Origin: Gammaproteobacteria bacterium
GTDB taxonomy: Bacteria; Pseudomonadota; Gammaproteobacteria; JAPPPA01
Assembly (NCBI GenBank): GCA_028817755.1
Contig: JAPPPA010000069.1
Coordinates: 1 to 5,018, forward strand
Length of the DNA: 5,018 nucleotides
Reading direction: 5' to 3'
Shown one piece after another: positions 1-5,018 of the stretch (position 1 is the first letter of the stretch; every line of letters starts with the position of its first letter). The notes under the pieces are model-generated. The model was not told the DNA's origin. It saw only the letters and a list, made by a program, of their open reading frames with translations, and did not search any database. The position numbers were made by a program, and so were the translations under genes.

Positions 1-788
1 GAGTTCAGCGTCGCCGATGACAAGCGGCTTTTGCCTAAAGCCGATTCCCACTTCGCTAATGACTGGTCGTAGTTGTTGGCTTCGTATTCTTCGTTATTAA
101 AGTATTTAACGGTTTCGTAATTAAGTAACGAATCCACGGCACGCGTGTTGGCGCGGCTATCTAGCTTATTGGCCTCGCGCACATAACGCGTACGCCACTC
201 GGTGGCGCCGACCGAGAAGGCGATATAGCTGACTACCGCTATGACCGTAACCGCTGAATATTCCCAGCCATAACCGACAAATAAAATGCCTGCTACAAGG
301 CCGATTTCTAGCAGTGTCGGCAAAATATTGAAGAGCATAAAACGCATCAAAAAGCTGATGCCGCTAAGGCCGCGCTCAATGTCTCGGCTCAAACCGCCGG
401 TTCGGCGTTCCAAATGGAAGGTGAGATCGAGTGCATGTAAATGCCGAAACACTTTTAGCGCCACTTCACGCATGGCGTGCTCGGTCACGCGCCCAAAAAT
501 TACGTCGCGTATTTCACCAAACAGTGTGCTGGCTAGGCGCAGTGCGCCATAGGCTAGTAATACGCCAATTGGTAGCGCTACCAGCTCTAGATTTTCGGTA
601 TCTAGCGTGTCGACGATTTCTTTCAGCAGCATCGGCAGCAGCACGCTGGCGCCTTTGGCCGCGAATAAAAAGGCCATGGCGGCGATTACGCGTACAGGCC
701 AAACCCACAAAAATGGCATTAGGCGGGGTACGGCGTTCCATTCCGATGTGGTGCTGGGGTGTTGAGAATCGTCTGAATTCGGGGGCAT
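1..788 (-). CDS. Atm1/ABCB7-type ABC exporter, N-terminal part (truncated by window edge)
   Basis: The minus frame is open from the ATG at 788-786 to the left edge and gives 262 residues. This is the transmembrane half of a fused permease-ATPase half-transporter, a family usually about 600 residues long, so the nucleotide-binding domain lies outside the window. Hydrophobic helices are visible near residues 27-55, 68-92, 147-170 and 175-196. Two stretches are hallmarks of the Atm1/ABCB7 subfamily: FHLERRTGGLSRDIERG at 124-140 and LNYETVKYFNNE at 222-233. Family members are inner-membrane homodimeric exporters, and bacterial Atm1 proteins are known to move glutathione derivatives and glutathione-metal conjugates; mitochondrial ones serve cytosolic Fe-S assembly. 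The substrate here is inferred only from family. The start is the first in-frame ATG. It lacks a clear Shine-Dalgarno sequence, and a second ATG at residue 24 is a possible alternative. The gene is divergent from the zinc-ribbon/aspS unit. Confidence 0.93.
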   Translation of the reverse strand, partial: MPPNSDDSQHPSTTSEWNAVPRLMPFLWVWPVRVIAAMAFLFAAKGASVLLPMLLKEIVDTLDTENLELVALPIGVLLAYGALRLASTLFGEIRDVIFGRVTEHAMREVALKVFRHLHALDLTFHLERRTGGLSRDIERGLSGISFLMRFMLFNILPTLLEIGLVAGILFVGYGWEYSAVTVIAVVSYIAFSVGATEWRTRYVREANKLDSRANTRAVDSLLNYETVKYFNNEEYEANNYDQSLAKWESALGKSRLSSATLN

Positions 789-824
789 GTCGGTCGGCTT
801 GTCTGGCTTAGCTATCAAGGCATC

Positions 825-852
825 AGTATAATGCTCCGCCTTTTATTGTCTT
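825..852 (-). promoter_or_regulatory. Putative sigma-70 promoter for the ABC exporter
   Basis: On the minus strand, TATACT (830-825) makes a good -10 element. AAGACA (852-847) is a four-of-six match to TTGACA with a 16-nt spacer. The predicted transcript would start near 818, giving a leader of about 30 nt before the ATG at 788. It is based on consensus matching only. The -10 overlaps the -10 of the opposite-facing promoter. Confidence 0.4.
827..832 (+). promoter_or_regulatory. Putative -10 element for zinc-ribbon/aspS/nadA unit
   Basis: TATAAT at 827-832 is a perfect -10 hexamer 38 bp before the zinc-ribbon start codon, so transcription would begin near 839. The -35 region is poor: TGGCTT sits at the 17-nt spacing, and TTGTCT at 799-804 is too far upstream. 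The promoter may therefore be weak or need an activator. No other comparable element lies between here and the start codon. Confidence 0.45.
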
Positions 853-870
853 GCCTTCTATTGAACGCAA

Positions 871-1125
871 ATGCCTATCTACGAATACCAATGCAAAAGC
901 TGCGGCCACGCTTTAGAAAAGCTGCAGAAGATGAGTGATGATCCGCTCAAAGATTGCCCGGAATGTGGCGAGCCTGCGCTTGTAAAGAAAGTGTCGGCGG
1001 CTGGTTTTCGTTTAAGTGGTTCCGGTTGGTATGAAACCGATTTTAAAACCGGCAGTAAAAAGAACCTTGCAGGCGACAGCGGCAAGAAATCAGATTCCGA
1101 ATCAAGCAGCGCTGCTGCTAAGTAA
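871..1125 (+). CDS. FmdB-family small zinc-ribbon protein
   Basis: This 84-residue protein opens with MPIYEYQC, the standard start of the FmdB regulatory-type family (CxxC_CxxC_SSSS). Two zinc knuckles are visible, C8-x2-C11 and C29-x2-C32, which should bind one zinc ion as a single ribbon. Residues 45-58 (GFRLSGSGWYETDF) are the conserved segment that follows the ribbon in this family. The tail from about residue 62 is low-complexity, rich in Lys, Ser and Ala, and probably disordered. The start is secure because an in-frame TGA lies two codons upstream, although no Shine-Dalgarno sequence is visible. The stop is 16 bp before aspS, so the two are probably co-transcribed; this pairing is common in gammaproteobacteria. 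The name FmdB comes from a proposed regulator of formamidase in Methylophilus, and the molecular role of most members is unknown. Confidence 0.93.
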   Translation: MPIYEYQCKSCGHALEKLQKMSDDPLKDCPECGEPALVKKVSAAGFRLSGSGWYETDFKTGSKKNLAGDSGKKSDSESSSAAAK

Positions 1126-1141
1126 ATAGAGTTACTCGCTA

Positions 1142-2938
1142 ATGAGCACAATGCGCAGCCACTTCTGTGGCGACCTTCGCGAAAGCCATATTGACCAAGA
1201 AATCACCGTTGTCGGCTGGGTACATCGCCGTCGTGACCACGGTGGTGTGATCTTTGTAGACCTCCGTGACCACAGCGGTTTGCTACAGGTTGTATTTGAT
1301 CCGGACCGCGAAGAAATCTTCAAAATCGCCGAAGGCCTACGTTCAGAGTTTGTGATCCAAGTAACCGCACGCGTGCGTAACCGCCCAGAAGGCACGGTTA
1401 ACGACAAGATGCCAACCGGCGCGGTTGAAGTCTTAGGCCTCGACCTAAAAGTACTGAATAAGTCGGAAACCCCAGCAATCCAGATCGAGGGTTACCAAGA
1501 AGTCGGCGAAGAAACCCGCCTGAAATACCGCTACCTAGATCTACGTCGTCCAGAAATGCAGCGCAACCTACGTCTGCGCGCACAAGTAACCCGCACCATG
1601 CGCCGTTACCTAGACGACCAAGGTTTCCTAGATATCGAAACCCCAATGCTCACCAAGGCTACCCCAGAAGGTGCGCGTGACTACTTGGTGCCTAGCCGTA
1701 CGCATCAAGGCCAGTTCTTCGCCTTGCCGCAGTCGCCACAGCTGTTTAAGCAGTTGTTGATGATGTCGGGCTTTGATCGTTACTACCAAATTGTGAAGTG
1801 CTTCCGCGACGAAGACTTGCGCGCTGACCGCCAGCCAGAATTCACCCAGGTGGATATCGAAACCGCCTTCCTGACTGATGAGGAAGTGATGGGTATGGCC
1901 GAAGGCATGATCCGCGAGCTATTCAAAGAAGTGATGGACGTCGACTTGGGTGAATTCCCACGCATGCCATACGCCGAAGCCATGCACGACTATGGCTCCG
2001 ATAAGCCAGACATGCGTATTCCGCTGAAGCTGATTGAAATTAGCGACCTGCTTAAAGAAGTCGACTTCAAGGTATTCGCTGGCCCAGCCAACGATCCTAA
2101 ATCTCGTATCGCTGCCATGCGCGTGCCAAACGGCAATGAGTTAAGCCGTAAGCAAATCGACGAGTACACCAACTTTGTGGGCCGTTACGGCGCTAAAGGC
2201 TTGGCCTACATTAAGTGCAACGACATCGCCGCTGGCCGCGATGGTTTGCAGTCGCCAATCCTTAAGTTCCTACCAGACGAAGCCGTCAACGGTATTCTTG
2301 AGCGCACCGGCGCTCAAACTGGTGACCTTGTGTTCTTCGGCGCCGATAAGAAAAACATCGTGAATGACGCTTTGGGCGCTTTGCGCGTTAAAGTTGGCCA
2401 CGACATGAACTTGGTAGAAGGCGACTGGGCACCGTTGTGGGTTGTCGACTTCCCAATGTTCGAATACGACGACAAAGAAAAGCGCCTAAACGCGCTGCAC
2501 CACCCATTCACCGCGCCAGCTTGCTCGGCAGACGAACTAAAAGCCAACCCAGAAACTGCGCTTTCTGTGGCTTACGACATGGTGCTAAATGGCACAGAAC
2601 TCGGTGGCGGTTCGGTTCGTATTCACGAGCAAACCATGCAAGACACCGTGTTTGAATTGCTAGGTATCAGCAAAGAAGAAGCCGAAGAGAAATTTGGTTT
2701 CTTGCTAGACGCCCTCAAGTTCGGTGCACCACCGCACGCCGGTCTGGCCTTTGGTCTAGACCGCCTCATCATGTTGATGACCGGTGCTGGCAGTATTCGT
2801 GACGTAATGGCATTCCCTAAAACGCAAACCGCGGCTTGTCCGCTCACGTCTGCGCCAGGCGATGCCGACCGCAAACAGTTAAAAGAACTCGGTATTCAAG
2901 TGAAGAAGCCAGCTGCCGAAGCGCCAGCTGAAAGCTAA
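1142..2938 (+). CDS. aspS: Aspartyl-tRNA synthetase, probably non-discriminating (Asp/Asn) type
   Basis: This 598-residue cytoplasmic class IIb synthetase joins aspartate to tRNA using ATP; about 590 residues is normal for bacterial AspRS. The N-terminal OB-fold anticodon domain spans roughly 1-110, with GWVHRRRDHGG at 25-35. The catalytic core shows QSPQ at 197-200, motif 2 around 213-241 with FRDE (221-224) and the DLRADRQPEFTQ signature (225-236), HHPF at 453-456, GGGSVRIH at 488-495, and motif 3 GLAFGLDR at 534-541. The bacterial GAD insertion lies roughly at 290-425. His33 in the anticodon domain and the PEG at 82-84 match the Pseudomonas non-discriminating enzyme rather than E. coli, which has Leu and Lys at those sites. 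That suggests tRNA-Asn is also charged. The C-terminal tail (589-598) is Ala/Pro/Glu-rich. ATG 1142 is chosen because TAGAG (1127-1131) lies 10 nt upstream; Met4 is a possible alternative that would match many relatives. Confidence 0.97.
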   Translation: MSTMRSHFCGDLRESHIDQEITVVGWVHRRRDHGGVIFVDLRDHSGLLQVVFDPDREEIFKIAEGLRSEFVIQVTARVRNRPEGTVNDKMPTGAVEVLGLDLKVLNKSETPAIQIEGYQEVGEETRLKYRYLDLRRPEMQRNLRLRAQVTRTMRRYLDDQGFLDIETPMLTKATPEGARDYLVPSRTHQGQFFALPQSPQLFKQLLMMSGFDRYYQIVKCFRDEDLRADRQPEFTQVDIETAFLTDEEVMGMAEGMIRELFKEVMDVDLGEFPRMPYAEAMHDYGSDKPDMRIPLKLIEISDLLKEVDFKVFAGPANDPKSRIAAMRVPNGNELSRKQIDEYTNFVGRYGAKGLAYIKCNDIAAGRDGLQSPILKFLPDEAVNGILERTGAQTGDLVFFGADKKNIVNDALGALRVKVGHDMNLVEGDWAPLWVVDFPMFEYDDKEKRLNALHHPFTAPACSADELKANPETALSVAYDMVLNGTELGGGSVRIHEQTMQDTVFELLGISKEEAEEKFGFLLDALKFGAPPHAGLAFGLDRLIMLMTGAGSIRDVMAFPKTQTAACPLTSAPGDADRKQLKELGIQVKKPAAEAPAES

Positions 2939-2958
2939 ACTTAGAAAGTGACCGCATA

Positions 2959-2977
2959 GCCGCGCAATAAGCGCGGC
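2959..2977 (+). other. Perfect GC-rich hairpin in the aspS-nadA gap
   Basis: GCCGCGC (2959-2965) and GCGCGGC (2971-2977) form a perfect 7-bp stem, almost all G:C, with the 5-nt loop AATAA. It begins 20 bp after the aspS stop and ends directly against the nadA ribosome binding site. No T-run follows, so it is not a standard Rho-independent terminator. It could act as an mRNA-end stabiliser, a processing site or a translation control element; the sequence alone does not say which. Confidence 0.6.
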
Positions 2978-2987
2978 AGGAAGAGAG
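2978..2987 (+). promoter_or_regulatory. Ribosome binding site of nadA
   Basis: AGGAAGAGAG is a strong purine-rich Shine-Dalgarno stretch, with AGGA ending 8 nt before the ATG at 2990. It fixes the nadA start over Met8. It is the clearest ribosome binding site in the window and touches the base of the preceding hairpin. Confidence 0.75.
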
Positions 2988-2989
2988 AT

Positions 2990-4114
2990 ATGGCAAGTCC
3001 AGCCTCAGTAATGACACAGCCTAACGAGTTTGTGCAGAACTACGCCTTGTTAACCGACGAGGAAGCCGACGCGCGCATTGAAGCCGCCAAAGAAAAGCTT
3101 GGCGACCGCGTGGTGGTATTGGGTCACCACTACCAGCGTGATGAAGTGTTTAAACACGCCGACTTCTCTGGTGACTCGCTCAAACTGAGCCGCGAAGCTG
3201 CCAACAGCGCTGCCGAATACATCGTCTTTTGCGGTGTGCACTTTATGGCCGAGTGCGCCGATATTCTCTCGCGTGACGACCAAATCGCCATCCTGCCCGA
3301 TATGGCCGCAGGCTGCTCAATGGCCGATATGGCCAATCTACGGAATGTAGAACGCGCATGGCGTGAACTGTCTGAGGTGCTAGACCCAGACGAAAGCATT
3401 ACCCCAATTACCTACATCAATTCCGCGGCGGATCTAAAAGCCTTCTGCGGTCGCCATGAAGGTATTGTTTGCACCTCTTCAAATTCAGAGCAGGTGCTGA
3501 CTTGGGCTTTTGGTCAGCGTGAAAAAGTATTGTTCTTCCCGGACCAACACCTCGGTCGTTACACCGCTTGGAAAATGGGTATTCCATTAGATGAGATGGT
3601 GGAGTGGGACTTCGACAAGCCACAAGGCGGCCTTACTGCCGAAGAAATCAAAAACGCTAAAATGATTTTGTGGAAAGGCTTCTGCTCAGTCCACCAAATG
3701 TTCCAAGGCGTGCATATCGACAACTTCCGCAAGAAAAATCCTGATGGGATTGTTATTTCTCACCCTGAGAACAACTTCGAAGTTTGTCAAAAATCTGATC
3801 ACGTCGGTTCAACCGAATTTATTCTGAAAACCGTACGTGAGCAAGCCAAAGCAGGTGAAACCTGGTTAGTCGGAACTGAACTAAATTTAGTAAGCCGCCT
3901 AGCGCAAGAAATGAAAGCCAAAGACGTTACGGTTGAATTTATGTCACCCACCGTCTGCATGTGCTCCACCATGTTCCGCACCGATCCGCAGCATCTAGCA
4001 TGGGTGCTCGAATCGCTAGTCGATGGAAAAGTGGTGAACCAAGTCAGCGTGCCCGCCGACGAAAAAGCCCAAGGCCGCAGCACCCTAGAGCGGATGTTAG
4101 AAGTTTCTCCTTAG
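2990..4114 (+). CDS. nadA: Quinolinate synthase A (Bacillus-like sequence class)
   Basis: This 374-residue enzyme condenses iminoaspartate with dihydroxyacetone phosphate to form quinolinate in de novo NAD synthesis; it is cytoplasmic and carries an oxygen-sensitive [4Fe-4S] cluster. The three NadA pseudo-repeats can be traced. Key segments are GHHYQRDEV (45-53), FSGDSLKLSR (59-68), CGVHFMAE (81-88), DMAAGCSMADMA (104-115), PDQHLGRY (184-191), GFCSVH (230-235), SHPE (257-260), VGSTEF (272-277) and SPTVCMCSTM (319-328). The likely cluster ligands are Cys109, Cys232 and one of Cys323/Cys325. The sequence resembles Bacillus NadA and lacks the CxxCxxC stretch found near the E. coli NadA C-terminus. 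A good Shine-Dalgarno precedes the ATG. The 51-bp gap after aspS suggests read-through transcription, although function links the two genes only through aspartate. The partner gene nadB is not in the window. The 3' end overlaps the convergent membrane-protein gene by 18 bp. Confidence 0.96.
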   Translation: MASPASVMTQPNEFVQNYALLTDEEADARIEAAKEKLGDRVVVLGHHYQRDEVFKHADFSGDSLKLSREAANSAAEYIVFCGVHFMAECADILSRDDQIAILPDMAAGCSMADMANLRNVERAWRELSEVLDPDESITPITYINSAADLKAFCGRHEGIVCTSSNSEQVLTWAFGQREKVLFFPDQHLGRYTAWKMGIPLDEMVEWDFDKPQGGLTAEEIKNAKMILWKGFCSVHQMFQGVHIDNFRKKNPDGIVISHPENNFEVCQKSDHVGSTEFILKTVREQAKAGETWLVGTELNLVSRLAQEMKAKDVTVEFMSPTVCMCSTMFRTDPQHLAWVLESLVDGKVVNQVSVPADEKAQGRSTLERMLEVSP

Positions 4115-4771
4115 GCTATGGTGTGAGCGTCTTGTGTAAAGACGCATGAAATAGCGGAGTTCGGTTAGTTTTTCCACTTTGCTTTTAGACAAAGTTAAGA
4201 AAAACCATATGACACCAGCTGACATGGCGGTAATGAGAGCGATTGTCAGTTTGGTTTCAGGGTCTAAGTCTTTTGTTGCGGTTACTAAGATGCTTACCAG
4301 TAAACTGCTGGCAAAGGCCGCGAAGATCTTTTTGCTTTTTCCAAGTTCATACTGCATTGCTAGTCGATCTTCTAAGAGTTGGAAGCAATCGCTTACAACT
4401 TTGCTGGAAATACTTTTCTTTTCTAAAGTGCGTTTAAACACCAGATAACGGTTTTGTCTGTGATCGATCTCCTCGGCTGGTGCATTGAAAGAGTCTGGAA
4501 ACCCATACTGCTCATTAAAGTTATTGTCTTTTATGAGGTAGGCCGACCACAAAAAGGCCACTTCCGAAAGTATGACCCCAATGGCTATATAGCTATGTAG
4601 TTCGCTATTTATGGCTGACCAAAAGTAGGCAGTGGAAAACCCAAGAAAGGTGACAAATAGAAATGCCGTGAGAGCTTTTTTCCAGAACACTCCGAGTGAC
4701 CACAGCGTTTTTAAGATATTGAGGTTGGTAGTTTGGTGGTATGCATTCCAGATGATTGCCCAATAGTTCAT
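4097..4771 (-). CDS. Unrecognised four-helix membrane protein
   Basis: This 224-residue protein is not one I recognise, and I assign no function. Four hydrophobic segments are visible near residues 33-51, 61-80, 149-165 and 174-193, arranged as two hairpins. Between them is a polar, probably cytoplasmic stretch of about 68 residues (81-148) rich in charged residues, with a helical-looking part at 105-146. The C-terminus (194-224) is strongly basic, with RRSHHSLRR at 214-222, which fits a cytoplasmic location. There is no signal peptide. The start is the first ATG after an in-frame TGA in the gap, and no Shine-Dalgarno sequence is visible. Two hand-counted 60-base lines inside the gene are about 43-45% GC, against about 55% for a line of aspS, which hints at acquisition. 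It lies 71 bp downstream of mutS on the same strand and its last six codons, including the stop, lie inside the nadA 3' end. Only the length, membrane pattern and clean frame support it as a real gene. Confidence 0.75.
   Translation of the reverse strand: MNYWAIIWNAYHQTTNLNILKTLWSLGVFWKKALTAFLFVTFLGFSTAYFWSAINSELHSYIAIGVILSEVAFLWSAYLIKDNNFNEQYGFPDSFNAPAEEIDHRQNRYLVFKRTLEKKSISSKVVSDCFQLLEDRLAMQYELGKSKKIFAAFASSLLVSILVTATKDLDPETKLTIALITAMSAGVIWFFLTLSKSKVEKLTELRYFMRLYTRRSHHSLRRNF
4127..4145. terminator. Hairpin between convergent genes, possible nadA terminator
   Basis: GCGTCTT (4127-4133) and AAGACGC (4139-4145) form a perfect 7-bp stem with the 5-nt loop GTGTA, starting 12 bp after the nadA stop. 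It is well placed to end nadA transcription, but neither strand has a T-run after it, so a Rho-independent terminator is not established. On the minus strand the same bases encode part of the basic C-terminus of the membrane protein. Confidence 0.4.
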
Positions 4772-4773
4772 AA

Positions 4774-4808
4774 GTGAATACCGACGTTTAAATCTGTTGG
4801 ATATTCAC
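4774..4808. repeat. Inverted repeat upstream of the membrane-protein gene
   Basis: GTGAATA (4774-4780) and TATTCAC (4802-4808) are perfect 7-bp inverted arms separated by 21 bp. The proximal arm ends 2 bp before the ATG of the minus-strand membrane-protein gene, in the position a Shine-Dalgarno would take. It may be an operator, with half-site centres 28 bp apart, or an RNA stem masking the start. Chance is not excluded. Confidence 0.4.
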
Positions 4809-4817
4809 ATGGCTGGT

Positions 4818-4834
4818 GGCTCACATAACGAGCC
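4818..4834. other. Short hairpin after mutS stop
   Basis: GGCTC (4818-4822) and GAGCC (4830-4834) form a 5-bp GC-rich stem with a 7-nt loop, 8 bp beyond the mutS stop on the minus strand. No T-run follows, so it is at best a weak terminator, and mutS transcription may continue into the membrane-protein gene. Confidence 0.25.
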
Positions 4835-4842
4835 TGCAGGTG

Positions 4843-5018
4843 TTATTTTTGTTTGAGTGTATACAGCGCTTCTAGTGCTTCTCGCGGCGTTATTTCGTCC
4901 GGATTAATTTCAGCCAATGCTTTTTCTAGTTCGCTAGATTCTTTTTTCTCAGCCGCTTCTTTAGCTGGCGTATCAAATAGACCAAACTGCTGCGGCTGCG
5001 CTTGTTGCTGCGCAGCGA
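4843..5018 (-). CDS. mutS: DNA mismatch repair protein MutS, C-terminal end (truncated by window edge)
   Basis: The minus frame is open from the right edge to a TAA at 4845-4843, giving the last 57 residues. It begins with a Gln/Ala-rich linker, then QFGLFDTPAKEAAEKK, and ends with EINPDEITPREALEALYTLKQK. That ending matches the C-terminal tetramerisation helix-turn-helix of gammaproteobacterial MutS (E. coli DPDSLTPRQALEWIYRLK). Asp40 and Arg45 of the fragment align with E. coli Asp835 and Arg840, the residues known to hold the tetramer together. MutS recognises mismatches and recruits MutL; the mismatch-binding and ATPase domains lie outside the window. The last residues are polar (KQK) where E. 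coli has SLV. The next gene on this strand is the unknown membrane protein, 71 bp downstream. Confidence 0.93.
   Translation of the reverse strand, partial: AAQQQAQPQQFGLFDTPAKEAAEKKESSELEKALAEINPDEITPREALEALYTLKQK

Noticed and set aside
25..43. Perfect 7-bp stem (CGGCTTT / AAAGCCG) with 5-nt loop
   Set aside because: It lies wholly inside the ABC exporter coding region far from any gene boundary, and a stem of this size is expected about once or twice by chance in 5 kb.
286..811. Plus-strand open frames across the left end
   Set aside because: The minus strand encodes a continuous protein with clear Atm1-family motifs here; the plus-strand products are Arg/Ser-rich shadow translations.
1132..2874. 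Several minus-strand open frames antisense to aspS
   Set aside because: They lie opposite strongly conserved AspRS codons, have biased compositions and show no recognisable domains or ribosome binding sites.
2939..2989. Rho-independent terminator between aspS and nadA
   Set aside because: The hairpin is strong but is followed by AGGAAGAGAG rather than a T-run, and it sits against the nadA ribosome binding site.
3799..4083. Minus-strand open frame antisense to the nadA 3' half
   Set aside because: The plus strand carries the conserved NadA cluster-ligand region, so the antisense frame is a by-product of its codon use.
4179..4448. Plus-strand open frames across the membrane-protein gene
   Set aside because: They have no ribosome binding site or recognisable domain; the minus frame is longer and shows a coherent four-helix membrane pattern.
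4833..4840. Palindrome CCTGCAGG after mutS
   Set aside because: It is a single 8-bp palindrome without flanking extension and is not repeated elsewhere in the window, so there is no reason to call it a regulatory or recombination site.

Overview
This window looks like a chromosomal segment of a gammaproteobacterium with mid-range GC content. The evidence is the pair of an FmdB-type zinc-ribbon gene and aspS, an AspRS that reads like the Pseudomonas type, and a MutS tail with the gammaproteobacterial tetramerisation motif. A marine or environmental lineage near the pseudomonads or Cellvibrio relatives would fit, but the genus cannot be read from the sequence. There are no rRNA, tRNA, CRISPR or insertion-sequence features.

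Layout from left to right: (1) 1-788, minus strand, the N-terminal 262 codons of an Atm1/ABCB7-type ABC exporter that runs off the left edge. (2) 789-870, a short divergent promoter region in which the two -10 elements overlap. (3) 871-4114, plus strand, a probable transcription unit of zinc-ribbon gene, aspS and nadA (gaps of 16 and 51 bp). (4) 4097-4771, minus strand, an unrecognised four-helix membrane protein whose 3' end overlaps the nadA 3' end by 18 bp. (5) 4843-5018, minus strand, the last 57 codons of mutS, running off the right edge.

Most of the window is housekeeping: aminoacylation (aspS), NAD biosynthesis (nadA), mismatch repair (mutS) and a glutathione-linked or Fe-S-linked exporter. 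The proteins do not form an obvious single pathway. The least explained element is the AT-richer orphan membrane-protein gene between nadA and mutS. It has no visible Shine-Dalgarno sequence, and an inverted repeat lies directly before its start codon. Other points of interest are an AspRS with residues typical of the non-discriminating (tRNA-Asn-charging) type, a NadA of the Bacillus-like rather than the E. coli-like sequence class, and two perfect 7-bp/5-nt hairpins flanking nadA without U-tracts. I found no convincing new multi-gene system.
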